From Paucibacter sp. KBW04 (GTDB taxonomy: Bacteria > Pseudomonadota > Gammaproteobacteria > Burkholderiales > Burkholderiaceae_C), in assembly GCF_003852425.1 (NCBI RefSeq), contig NZ_QAJN01000021.1, positions 1 to 64,000 of the forward strand: 64,000 nucleotides of DNA. The letters run 5' to 3'. Within the stretch, counting starts at the first letter, position 1. Each line of letters begins with the position of its first letter. Positions 54,439 through 62,780 of the stretch are shown here, one piece after another. The notes beneath the pieces were generated by a model. It ran no database searches. It was not told where the DNA came from and saw nothing but the letters and a program-made list of their open reading frames with translations. The position numbers and the translations under genes were made by a program.

Positions 54439-54933
54439 ATGAGCGAATCTCCTTTGGTCGGCATCGTGATGGGTTCCAGCAGTGACTGGGAAACCATGAA
54501 GAACGCCGCCGATATTCTCGCCGAGTTCGGCATCGCCTTTGAGGCCAAGGTGGTCAGCGCCCACCGCATGCCCGACGATATGTTCGCCTATGCCGAGGCG
54601 GCCGCGACGCGCGGCCTGCAGGCCATCATCGCCGGTGCCGGCGGTGCCGCCCATCTGCCCGGCATGCTGGCGGCCAAGACCGTCGTGCCCGTGTTGGGCG
54701 TGCCGGTGGCCAGCCGCCATCTGCAAGGCGTGGATTCTCTGCATTCCATCGTGCAGATGCCCAAGGGCATTCCCGTGGCGACCTTTGCCATCGGCACGGC
54801 CGGTGCGGCCAATGCGGCCTTGTTCGCCGTGGCCATGCTGGCCAATCAGAACCCGGCCCTGCGTGAGAAGCTGGCGGCCTACCGGGCTCGCCAGACCGAA
54901 GTGGCCCGCGGCATGAGCCAGGATTTGGTCTGA
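54439..54933 (+). CDS. purE: 5-(carboxyamino)imidazole ribonucleotide mutase
   Basis: A 164-residue class I PurE that moves the carboxylate of N5-CAIR to give CAIR. Seen: [13 protein letters not shown] at the N-terminus, [11 protein letters not shown] with the catalytic His near residue 43, [13 protein letters not shown], and PVLGVPV. Length is standard. The ATG at 54439 fits family length; the frame is open upstream to 54376. It overlaps purK by one base (TGATG), the usual pair. Confidence 0.96.
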   Translation: MSESPLVGIVMGSSSDWETMKNAADILAEFGIAFEAKVVSAHRMPDDMFAYAEAAATRGLQAIIAGAGGAAHLPGMLAAKTVVPVLGVPVASRHLQGVDSLHSIVQMPKGIPVATFAIGTAGAANAALFAVAMLANQNPALREKLAAYRARQTEVARGMSQDLV

Positions 54934-56108
54934 TGAGCTTTTTGCCTGCAGTCTTGTTGCCCGGCGCTGCCAGCTTGGGCGTGATGGGTGGCGGCCAGCT
55001 GGGCCGTATGTTTGTGCATGCCGCCCAAGCCCTGGGTTACCGCACCGTGGTGCTGGACCCCGACGCCGACAGCCCGGCCGGCCTGGTCGCCCATCAGCAC
55101 ATCCGCGCTGACTACTTGGACTCGGCCGCCTTGAGCGAGTTGGCAGCCCAGTGTGGTGCCATCACCACCGAGTTCGAAAACGTGCCCGCCCAGGCTCTGG
55201 CTCAGCTGGCCCAGAGTCGCGTGGTGGCACCGGCCGGTGCGGCCGTGGCCATCTGCCAGGACCGTGCCGACGAGAAAGCCCATTTCAAGGCCAGCGGCGT
55301 GGCTTGCGCGCCCTATGCCGAGATCGCCAGCGCCGCCGACTTGGCGTCGGTAGACGAGGCCTTGCTGCCCGGCATCTTGAAGACCGCCCGCATGGGTTAC
55401 GACGGCAAGGGCCAGATGCGGGTGCGCACGCGCGCCGAGCTGGCCGCTGCCTGGGACGAGCTGAACAAGGTGCGCTGCGTGCTGGAGCAGATGCTGCCCC
55501 TGGCCCTGGAGCTGAGCGTGATCAGCGCCCGCAATGCGCAGGGCGAGATCGTGCAGTTCCCGGTGCAGCAAAACCTGCACATCGACGGCATTTTGGCCGT
55601 CACCCAGGTGCCAGCGCCTGCCGTCAGTGCCGAGCTGGCGGCCGAGGCCCTGGCCTCTGCGGCCCGCATCGCCGCCTCCATGAACTATGTGGGCGTGCTC
55701 TGCGTGGAGTTCTTTGTGCTGCAAGACGGCCGCCTGATCGTCAACGAGATGGCGCCGCGTCCGCACAACTCCGGCCACTACACCATGAATGCCTGCGATG
55801 TCTCGCAGTTTGAGCTGCAGGTGCGGGCCATGGCCGGCCTGCCGCTGCGCCAGCCGCGCCTGCATTCGCCCACCGTGATGCTCAATCTCTTGGGCGATCT
55901 CTGGTTCGATGCGCAGGGCAATGAGCGCACGCCCGTCTGGGATCAGGTGCTGGCCCTGCCTGGCACCCATCTGCATCTCTATGGCAAGGCCAGTGCTCGG
56001 CCAGGGCGCAAAATGGGCCATCTGAATATCACCGCCGCCACCGTGGCGGATGCCGAGGCCACGGCCCGGGCTGCGGCCGCTCTGCTGGGTCTGCCCACGC
56101 AGTGGTGA
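54933..56108 (+). CDS. purK: 5-(carboxyamino)imidazole ribonucleotide synthase
   Basis: A 391-residue ATP-grasp enzyme that carboxylates AIR with bicarbonate. Seen: LGVMGGGQLGRMFVHAAQAL near residue 15, FENVPAQAL, the ATP-grasp ILKTARMGYDGKGQ near residue 150, ELSVISAR, and the metal-binding NEMAPRPHNSGHYT. Length agrees with bacterial PurK. It overlaps purE at its start and the tsaC/sua5 gene at its end. Confidence 0.96.
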   Translation: MSFLPAVLLPGAASLGVMGGGQLGRMFVHAAQALGYRTVVLDPDADSPAGLVAHQHIRADYLDSAALSELAAQCGAITTEFENVPAQALAQLAQSRVVAPAGAAVAICQDRADEKAHFKASGVACAPYAEIASAADLASVDEALLPGILKTARMGYDGKGQMRVRTRAELAAAWDELNKVRCVLEQMLPLALELSVISARNAQGEIVQFPVQQNLHIDGILAVTQVPAPAVSAELAAEALASAARIAASMNYVGVLCVEFFVLQDGRLIVNEMAPRPHNSGHYTMNACDVSQFELQVRAMAGLPLRQPRLHSPTVMLNLLGDLWFDAQGNERTPVWDQVLALPGTHLHLYGKASARPGRKMGHLNITAATVADAEATARAAAALLGLPTQW

Positions 56109-57136
56109 GCCAGGAACTGCGCTCAGCCATGTTGTTAGACGGCCAAGACCCCCAAGCCATCGCCCAGGCCGCCGCAGCCTTGGCGGCGGGCGACTTGGTG
56201 GCCCTGCCCACCGAGACCGTCTATGGCCTGGGTGCGCGGGCCGACGAGGACGCGGCCGTGGCCAAGATCTTCGCGGCCAAGGGCCGGCCGGCCGACCATC
56301 CCCTGATCGTTCATGTGCTGGACGCGGCCGACGCGGCCCGCTATGCGGCCGATCTGCCGCCGGTGGCCAAGGCCTTGATGGCGGCCTTCTGGCCCGGCCC
56401 CTTGACCGTCATCGTCAAGCGCGCGCCAGCCATGGGCGCGGCAGCGGCCGGCGGCCAGGACAGCATCGGCCTGCGCAGCCCCGCGCATCCGGTGGCGCGT
56501 GCCTTGCTGGCGGCCGCGCGCGAATTGGGGGTGAGCGGGGTGGCCGCGCCCAGCGCCAATCGCTTCGGCCGGGTCAGCCCGACCCTGGCCCGTCATGTGG
56601 TGGATGAATTCGAGCCCGGCTTGCTGGTGCTGGACGGCGGTGAGTGCGAGGTGGGCATCGAGTCCAGCATCGTTGACTGCAGCCGCGAGCATCCGGTCTT
56701 GCTACGCCCGGGCGTCTTGACGCCGGATGAAATTGAGGCCGCCATGGGCCAAGCCTTGTGGGCGCCGGATGCGGCGGCACCGCGTGCCTCGGGCACCTTG
56801 GCCGCACATTACGCGCCCACGGCCACGGTGCGCTTGCTGGATCGCGAGGCCTTGCAAAAAGCCTTGGCAGACCGCCCTCCTCAAGCCAGCGCAGGGCTGG
56901 CGGTATATTCACGCACGCTGAGTGTGCCGCCAAGGTCTGAGGCGGCAGAGCTGCTCTGGCGCCAGATGCCTGAGGATGCAAAAGCCACGGCGCATGAGTT
57001 GTTTGCCGTTTTGCGTGAGTTGGACGCGGCAGGTGCTGTAGAGATTTGGATTGAGTTGCCCCCGGCCGGGGCGGCTTGGGACGGGGTCAGAGACCGCTTG
57101 TCCCGCGCCGCCGCGGCGTTTCAGGCAGCGCCATGA
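56102..57136 (+). CDS. tsaC: Threonylcarbamoyl-AMP synthase (Sua5/YciO/YrdC family)
   Basis: A 344-residue Sua5-type enzyme making threonylcarbamoyl-AMP from threonine, bicarbonate and ATP, the first step of t6A37 tRNA modification. The YrdC domain (residues 15-205) shows VALPTETVYGLGARADE, KIFAAKGRPADHPLIVH and the phosphate-binding-type SANRFGRVSPT. The C-terminal Sua5 domain (about 235-344) makes it the long form. A GTG at 56102 overlaps the purK stop; an ATG at 56129 is the alternative start. tsaB lies 1.1 kb downstream in the same pathway. Confidence 0.92.
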   Translation: MVSQELRSAMLLDGQDPQAIAQAAAALAAGDLVALPTETVYGLGARADEDAAVAKIFAAKGRPADHPLIVHVLDAADAARYAADLPPVAKALMAAFWPGPLTVIVKRAPAMGAAAAGGQDSIGLRSPAHPVARALLAAARELGVSGVAAPSANRFGRVSPTLARHVVDEFEPGLLVLDGGECEVGIESSIVDCSREHPVLLRPGVLTPDEIEAAMGQALWAPDAAAPRASGTLAAHYAPTATVRLLDREALQKALADRPPQASAGLAVYSRTLSVPPRSEAAELLWRQMPEDAKATAHELFAVLRELDAAGAVEIWIELPPAGAAWDGVRDRLSRAAAAFQAAP

Positions 57137-57193
57137 GGATTGAGAACTCCCTGCGGAGCGCTTGATTCGATTTTTTGAGAGTTCGGAGAGTTC

Positions 57194-58171
57194 ATGAAGA
57201 GTTTCACAGCAGGCCAGCGCGGCTTTGCCCATCTTGCTCAATTGGGCCAACAGTGGGGTCGACAAGGCCTGGCTGCCCTGTCGGTGGCGGCCCTGGCGAC
57301 CTTGAGCGCCTGTGGCGGTGGCACTTCGCAGATCGAACCCTTCGCCCCCACCCGCATCATCACCTTTGGCGATGAGAGCAGCCTGATCAAGCCGGATGGC
57401 AGAAAGTACACCGTCAACGCGGTGAACTCGGTCACCGGGGCCATCGATTGCGCGGCCAATCCCATCTGGGTGCAGTACCTGGCCAATCAATTCGGCCTGG
57501 TGTTCAGCGAATGCAATCCCAGCCAAATCGCGGTCACCAGCGGCCTGATGTATGCCACGGCAGGCGGCAATGTGGCTTCGTTCCAAGCCGCGCTGGACAC
57601 CCATTTCGCGACCGGCGGCTTTGGCCCCAAGGACCTGGTTACGGTGATGGTCGGCGCCAATGACATCATCGAGCTGTACCAACAATATCCGGCGCAGAGT
57701 CAGGCGGCTTTGCTGAACGAGGTGCGGGTTCGCGCCCGAGCCTTGGCCGCCCAGGTCAACCGCATCGCGAATGCCAACGGTCGGGTGGTATTGGCAACCG
57801 TGATCGATCAGGGGACGACACCCTACGCCTTGGAGGAGAGCAAGCTGGACAGCGGGCGGGCCGCCTTCTTGACCCAGCTGACCTCGGAGTTCAATCTGGA
57901 AATGCGGGTCAATATTCGCAATGATGGTCGCTTGATCGGCCTGGTGCTGGCGGATGAGCGGATTCAGATCATGACCAAGTACCCCTCGGGCGAAGTGACC
58001 AAGCCGGCCTGTCTGAACACGGTCTCGGTGGACAACTGCACCACCAACACCCTGATCGCCGACAGCTCGGCGAGCACTTGGTTGTGGGCCAATGACCGCC
58101 TGTTGACCTTCCAAGGGCATGATGTCATCGGGCAGGCCGCCCGGAGAACCGCCACCACCAACCCCTTCTGA
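57194..58171 (+). CDS. SGNH/GDSL-like lipoprotein with altered catalytic motifs
   Basis: A 325-residue lipoprotein: a signal sequence with lipobox LSAC near residue 40, then an SGNH-like domain. Block I reads IITFGDESSLIKPDG, so the usual GDS nucleophile is replaced by GDE with Ser one or two places later. Block III is kept as VGANDI near residue 155. Near the end, WANDRLLTFQGHDVIG aligns with the D-x-x-H block, but the catalytic His position is Leu. It may be a non-catalytic or re-wired family member. GGAG precedes the ATG. A strong terminator follows. Confidence 0.75.
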   Translation: MKSFTAGQRGFAHLAQLGQQWGRQGLAALSVAALATLSACGGGTSQIEPFAPTRIITFGDESSLIKPDGRKYTVNAVNSVTGAIDCAANPIWVQYLANQFGLVFSECNPSQIAVTSGLMYATAGGNVASFQAALDTHFATGGFGPKDLVTVMVGANDIIELYQQYPAQSQAALLNEVRVRARALAAQVNRIANANGRVVLATVIDQGTTPYALEESKLDSGRAAFLTQLTSEFNLEMRVNIRNDGRLIGLVLADERIQIMTKYPSGEVTKPACLNTVSVDNCTTNTLIADSSASTWLWANDRLLTFQGHDVIGQAARRTATTNPF

Positions 58172-58189
58172 CCCGAGGGTTTGCTGTCT

Positions 58190-58226
58190 GCAAAGGCCCG
58201 GCCGCGCCTCGCTGCCGGGCCTTTGC
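58190..58226 (+). terminator. Hairpin terminator
   Basis: GCAAAGGCCCGGC pairs perfectly with GCCGGGCCTTTGC (13 bp) around an 11-base loop, 19 bases after the SGNH-like gene stop. The T-tract is short, and the symmetry would work in both directions. Confidence 0.75.
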
Positions 58227-58269
58227 GTTCCCATCCCGCCCTTTCCATGCCTCTCGCTACACTTGTTTC

Positions 58270-59028
58270 ATGACTGTTTTGTTGGCTCTTGATAGCTCCA
58301 CCGAGGTGATGGCCATCGCCCTGAGCAGCCCTTCGGGCGAGTACTTTTTCGAGGCCGAAGGCGGGCCACAGGCCTCGGCGCGCTTGGTGCCCGAGACCCA
58401 GGCCCTGCTGGCCCAAGCCGGTCTGCGTTTGAGCGAAGTCGATGCCATCGCCTTCGGCCGTGGTCCTGGCGCTTTCACCGGTTTGCGCGCCGCTTGTGCC
58501 GTGGTGCAAGGCCTGGCCTTTGGCGTGGGCAAGCCGGTGCTGGCGATTGACAGCCTGATGCTGGTGGCCGAAGACGCACGCCAGCAAGCGGCCGAGCAGG
58601 GCGATGCCTTGAGCGGTCTGATCTGGGTGGCGATGGATGCACGCATGGGTGAAATCTATGCGGCGGCCTTCCGCCTGCCCACAACCGCCGGCCCGCTGCT
58701 TGAGGTTCAAGCCGCCGCGCTCTACAAGCCCGAGGCCTTGGCCGAGCTTTTGAATGCGCAGACGGAAGGCTTCGCCCTGGCAGGCTCCGCCCTGACCGTG
58801 TTTGCCGAGCCCCTGTCCGCCGTCCAAGGCGCGGCCTCGCGCCGGGTCTGGCCGCAAACGCGTTCGCGCGCCCGAGCCCTGGCCGTCCTGGCCAGCCAGG
58901 CTTGGGCTCAGGGTGGCGCCATGGACGCGGCCCAGGCCATGCCGGTTTATGTGCGAGACAAGGTAGCGCAGACGACGCAGGAGCGGCTGGACGCGCGGGC
59001 AGCCCAAGCCGCGGCTTCTGGCCTTTGA
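58270..59028 (+). CDS. tsaB: tRNA threonylcarbamoyladenosine biosynthesis protein TsaB
   Basis: A 252-residue ASKHA-fold protein, the partner of TsaD in t6A synthesis. Seen: LLALDSSTEVMAIAL at the start, and AFGRGPGAFTGLRAA near residue 61, the most conserved TsaB stretch. Length is slightly above E. coli TsaB (231). First gene of a tight tsaB-rimI-udg-midA operon. Confidence 0.94.
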   Translation: MTVLLALDSSTEVMAIALSSPSGEYFFEAEGGPQASARLVPETQALLAQAGLRLSEVDAIAFGRGPGAFTGLRAACAVVQGLAFGVGKPVLAIDSLMLVAEDARQQAAEQGDALSGLIWVAMDARMGEIYAAAFRLPTTAGPLLEVQAAALYKPEALAELLNAQTEGFALAGSALTVFAEPLSAVQGAASRRVWPQTRSRARALAVLASQAWAQGGAMDAAQAMPVYVRDKVAQTTQERLDARAAQAAASGL

Positions 59029-59044
59029 TCGCTGCCACGTCGCC

Positions 59045-59614
59045 ATGAGCGTTTCGCCCCAAAATCTGTTTATGTCTGCGCCGCTGACGCCCGCAGGCCA
59101 GCCGCGGTTTCGGCCCCTGCGCCTGATCGATCTACCCGCCATCATGGCGATAGAGACGCGGGTCTATGCCCAGCCCTGGACCGAGGGCAATTTCATCGAT
59201 TCCTTGGCCTCGGGTTATGCAGGCTTTGGTCTTTGGTTGGAGGGCGAGGCGGGCAAAGAGCCCTTCCTGGCGGCCTACTTTCTGGCCATGAAGGGTGTGG
59301 GTGAAATGCATCTGCTGAATATTTCGGTGCGCCCGGAGAATCAAGGTCAGGGCTTGGCCCGCCTGATGCTGGACGCCCTGGTGCAGCTCTGCCGCAGCGA
59401 GGGCTGCGAGCAGCTGTGGCTGGAAGTGCGCACCGGCAACACCCGTGCGCGCGAGGTGTATCGCCGCTACGGCCTCAGCGAGGTGGGCCTGCGCCGTGCC
59501 TACTACCCGGTCCATCAGGGCCAGCGAGAGGATGCGGTGCTGATGAGTTTGCCGATTGATTTGATGAACCAAGACCAGGGCCAGAACCCTGGCCAGGAAA
59601 AGGCCAAGCAATGA
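59045..59614 (+). CDS. rimI: Ribosomal-protein-S18-alanine N-acetyltransferase
   Basis: A 189-residue GNAT acetyltransferase, RimI type. The core has MHLLNISVRPENQGQGLARL near residue 95 (the acetyl-CoA-binding Q/RxxGxG/A loop), WLEVRTGNTRAREVYRRYG and the C-terminal RAYYPVHQGQREDAVLM, which is RimI-specific. The N-terminus has about 20 extra residues and the C-terminus a Gln-rich tail; an ATG at 59072 is an alternative start. Acetylates S18 (and can act on other N-termini). Overlaps the next gene (ATGA). Confidence 0.92.
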   Translation: MSVSPQNLFMSAPLTPAGQPRFRPLRLIDLPAIMAIETRVYAQPWTEGNFIDSLASGYAGFGLWLEGEAGKEPFLAAYFLAMKGVGEMHLLNISVRPENQGQGLARLMLDALVQLCRSEGCEQLWLEVRTGNTRAREVYRRYGLSEVGLRRAYYPVHQGQREDAVLMSLPIDLMNQDQGQNPGQEKAKQ

Positions 59615-60456
59615 GCTGGGATGCACGTCAGATTGCCATGCTGGCGGCCATGGGCTTGCGGGTTTGGCCGCGCGAGTCCACCACGGTGGTTTTGCAGGAA
59701 GAAGAAGCCGCAGAGCCGCAGGACGCGCCGCAAATCCCAGCAGCCGCTGCGCCCCTGGCGCGCCCGCCAGAGCAGCGCGCCCCCGCGCCCCAGGCGGCCG
59801 TGGCCGCCTTGCCTCAGGCCCTGCGCCAGGCCACGGCCAAGCCAGTGCCAGAGCCCGAAGCCGCGGCCGCTGCCAGCCAGGATCTGTCCGCGCTGGATCT
59901 GCAAGGCCTGCGCCAAAGTGCCGCCAAATGCCGTGCCTGCGGCCTGTGCCAGGGCCGACGTCTGCCGGTGTTTGGCGACGGCGCTGCACAAGCTCAGTGC
60001 CTGGTGGTGGTCGATGCCGAGGGCAGCGATCAAGGCGATGCACCCTTGGGTGGCGATGCAGGCGTTTTGCTGGCCAATATCCTGCGCGCCATGGGCTTGC
60101 AGACCGCGGGCGAGCAGGCCAATGCCTTCGTCACCAGCCCGCTGAAGTGTCGCCCGCAGGCTGGCCTTGCGGCCGGCCCGGCGGAGTTGCAGCAATGCCA
60201 GCCCTATCTGGCTCGGCAGATCGAGCTCTTGCGGCCGCGCGTGATTCTGGCCATGGGCCCCTTGTCCAGCCAGGCCTTGTTGCGCAGTGGCGAGCCCTTG
60301 GGCAAGCTGCGCGGCCGTCTGCATGAGTACCAAGGCATCCCCGTGGTCCTCACTTATCACCCGGCCTATCTGCTGCGCCAGCAGGCCGACAAACCCCGTG
60401 CCTGGGCCGACCTCTGCTTGGCCCTGACGGCCCTGGACGACAAGACCCCGACATGA
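59611..60456 (+). CDS. Uracil-DNA glycosylase family 4-like protein, degenerate motif A
   Basis: A 281-residue protein. Residues 1-100 are a Pro/Ala/Gln-rich linker. The C-terminal UDG-like domain has the Fe-S cysteines (CRACGLC, TSPLKCRP, CQPYL) and motif B HPAYLL near residue 250. Motif A, normally GExPGxxED, reads VDAEGSDQGD here, and the following GQPFVG-type segment reads APLGGDAG, so the active site for uracil removal seems damaged. It could still bind DNA, or have another glycosylase role. Coupled to rimI and midA by ATGA overlaps, as in relatives. Confidence 0.82.
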   Translation: MSWDARQIAMLAAMGLRVWPRESTTVVLQEEEAAEPQDAPQIPAAAAPLARPPEQRAPAPQAAVAALPQALRQATAKPVPEPEAAAAASQDLSALDLQGLRQSAAKCRACGLCQGRRLPVFGDGAAQAQCLVVVDAEGSDQGDAPLGGDAGVLLANILRAMGLQTAGEQANAFVTSPLKCRPQAGLAAGPAELQQCQPYLARQIELLRPRVILAMGPLSSQALLRSGEPLGKLRGRLHEYQGIPVVLTYHPAYLLRQQADKPRAWADLCLALTALDDKTPT

Positions 60457-61565
60457 ATCCCCCGAGTCCACTTCAAGCCCTGATCCAGCAGCACATCCGC
60501 GATGCGGGGGGCTGGATAGGTTTTGACCGTTTCATGAGCCTGGCCTTGTACGCGCCGGGCCTGGGTTACTACAGCAATGCGCGGCAGAAGTTCGGCCTGA
60601 TGCCGCAAAGCGGCTCCGACTTCGTCACCGCGCCCGAGCTGTCTCCCCTGTTCGGCCAGGCCTTGGCCAATCAATTGGCCCAAGCCTTGGAGGTCACCGG
60701 CACCCGCACTATTTGGGAGTTTGGTGCCGGCACCGGCGCCTTGGCGGCCCAGCTGCTGCAAAGCCTGGGCGACAAGATCGAGCGCTACTGCATCGTCGAT
60801 CTGTCCGCCAGCTTGGCCGCCCGCCAGGCCGAACGCCTGCAGGCCCTGGGTCCGCTGGCCGACAAGGTGGAATGGGTACAGGCCTTGCCGCCCACTTTTG
60901 AAGGTGTGGTCATCGGCAACGAGGTGCTGGACGCCATGCCCGTGCAATTGCTGAGCTTTGATGGCCAGCGCTGGATGGAACGCGGCGTCAGTCTGGCTGC
61001 CACGCCAGGGGCTGATTTCATCTACGCCGATCGCCCCACCACTCTGCGCCCCTCCTTGCTCTGCGACAGCGATGCCGCGCATTTCCCGCCCGGCACCGTG
61101 ACCGAGATCCACGCCCAGGCCGAAGCCTTTGTGCGCACCCTGGCGGCCCAGCTCAAGCGCGGCGCCATCTTTTTGATCGACTACGGCTTCCCCGAGGGCG
61201 AGTACTACCACCCGCAGCGCTCGGGTGGCACCTTGATGTGCCATCACCAGCACCGATCCGATCCCGATCCCCTGGTGATGGTGGGTGAGAAAGACATCAC
61301 CGCGCATGTCAACTTCACCGGCATTGCCCTGGTGGCGCAGGATGCGGGCTTGAGCGTGCTGGGCTATACCAGCCAGGGCAATTTCCTCATCAACTGCGGC
61401 ATCGTCGACCTGATGGCAACAGCCGATTTGGCGACGCGCAGCATGGCCCACAAGCTGATCGCCGAGCATGAGATGGGCGAACTCTTCAAGGTCATAGGCC
61501 TGGCGGTGGGGCCGGAGTTTGAGGCCCTGGGCTTTGCCCACGGCGACCGCAGCCATACCTTGTGA
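60453..61565 (+). CDS. MidA/NDUFAF7-like SAM-dependent methyltransferase
   Basis: A 370-residue class I methyltransferase of the MidA (DUF185) family, whose mitochondrial member NDUFAF7 methylates an arginine of a complex I subunit. Seen: FMSLALYAPGLGYYSNA near residue 28, GSDFVTAPELSPLFGQALA, the SAM-binding WEFGAGTGALA near residue 89, and VVIGNEVLDAMPVQL. C-terminal: LIDYGFPEGEYYHPQRSGGT in part. Last gene of the tsaB operon. The bacterial substrate is not established. Confidence 0.9.
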   Translation: MNPPSPLQALIQQHIRDAGGWIGFDRFMSLALYAPGLGYYSNARQKFGLMPQSGSDFVTAPELSPLFGQALANQLAQALEVTGTRTIWEFGAGTGALAAQLLQSLGDKIERYCIVDLSASLAARQAERLQALGPLADKVEWVQALPPTFEGVVIGNEVLDAMPVQLLSFDGQRWMERGVSLAATPGADFIYADRPTTLRPSLLCDSDAAHFPPGTVTEIHAQAEAFVRTLAAQLKRGAIFLIDYGFPEGEYYHPQRSGGTLMCHHQHRSDPDPLVMVGEKDITAHVNFTGIALVAQDAGLSVLGYTSQGNFLINCGIVDLMATADLATRSMAHKLIAEHEMGELFKVIGLAVGPEFEALGFAHGDRSHTL

Positions 61566-61709
61566 GTGATGGCGCGCCGCAGTAGCGAATTACCGCACGA
61601 AGACGGCTGAGCTTTTGGCGCCTTGAGCCCTGAGCTATTGAGTCGCCTGCATAGCAGGTTATGCTGACGCAGGTCTGTGCTTCCATCTGAAGTTTGCGAA
61701 GGGAACGGT

Positions 61710-62771
61710 ATGCGCTTCAAGCTCACCCACCTCGGCTGGACTCTTTTGCTGCTGGCTTGCAGCGCCCGCGCCGACTGGTCGCCCTTGCAGGTCGATGTCT
61801 GGGATCCGCCCTTCAACACCCAGCGCAAGCACAGCAGTCAGACCTATACCGCCCTGGCCAAGGCGGAGAAAAAATGGTCTTTGTGCGTGGTCATTCCGCA
61901 CCTCAAGGATGCTTACTGGATGGCCGTCAACTACGGTCTGGTGGAGCATGCGCGTCAGCTGGGGGTGACGCTCACCATTGCCGCGGCCGGGGGCTATGAC
62001 AAATTGGACAAGCAACGCGAGCAGATCACGCAATGCTTGGCCGACAAGGCCGATGCCTTGATCATCGGCTCCATCAGCAATGAAGGTCTGAATGATTTGA
62101 TCGACAAGTTCGCCGCCCAAGGCCGGCCGGTGATCGATCTGATCAATGGCATCAACTCCCCCAAACTCAGCGCCAGAGCTGCGGCCGATTTCTACGAAAT
62201 GGGCAAGGCCGCTGGCGACTACGCGGTGCAGCATTTCGGCCAGGGCCGAGCGCAAAAACTGCTGTGGCTGCCCGGGCCCAAGGGCGCGGGCTGGGCCGAG
62301 GCTGGGGACCAGGGCTTCCGGCAGGCCTTGAGCGCCTCGCCTCTGAAGATCGTGGCCGCCGATTGGGGTGACACCGGCCTGGCGGCGCAAAGCGGCCTGA
62401 TCAGCAAGATGCTGGACGCCCACCCCGATGTCGACGTGATCGCTGGCACGGCCGTCTCGGCCGAGGCAGCGGTGCAGGAGTTGCGCCGTCGCAAGCTCAG
62501 CGCGCGGGTCAAGGTCTTGTCTTACTACTTCGGGCCGGCCGTGCATCGGGGCATAGAGCGCGGGGTGATGGCGGCCGCGCCCAGCGATGTGCCGGGCCTG
62601 CAGGCCCGCTTGGCGGTGGACTTGGCCGTCAGGGCCTTGGAGAAGAAGCCTTATCCACGCCACCTCAGCGCGCCCATTCAGCTGATTGATGGCGCCAATG
62701 TGGGCAAGGTCGATTTGTCCGGTAGTTTGGCGCCCGAAGGTTTTCGCGCCATCTTCAGCGTCAACAAGTAG
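61710..62771 (+). CDS. torT: TorT-like periplasmic binding protein
   Basis: A 353-residue periplasmic protein of the TorT family (type 1 binding fold), which in E. coli binds trimethylamine N-oxide and signals through the TorS kinase. The signal peptide ends near ACSARA-DW. The mature protein has WSPLQVDVWDPPF, CVVIPHLKDAYWMAVNYGL, QITQCLADKADALIIGSISN, and PVIDLINGINSP, all TorT-like. AAGGGAA precedes the ATG at 61710. An upstream inverted repeat, GCATA/TATGC (61649-61664), may be a regulatory site. The sensor gene starts nine bases after its stop. Confidence 0.85.
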   Translation: MRFKLTHLGWTLLLLACSARADWSPLQVDVWDPPFNTQRKHSSQTYTALAKAEKKWSLCVVIPHLKDAYWMAVNYGLVEHARQLGVTLTIAAAGGYDKLDKQREQITQCLADKADALIIGSISNEGLNDLIDKFAAQGRPVIDLINGINSPKLSARAAADFYEMGKAAGDYAVQHFGQGRAQKLLWLPGPKGAGWAEAGDQGFRQALSASPLKIVAADWGDTGLAAQSGLISKMLDAHPDVDVIAGTAVSAEAAVQELRRRKLSARVKVLSYYFGPAVHRGIERGVMAAAPSDVPGLQARLAVDLAVRALEKKPYPRHLSAPIQLIDGANVGKVDLSGSLAPEGFRAIFSVNK

Positions 62772-62780
62772 GCCGCGGGT

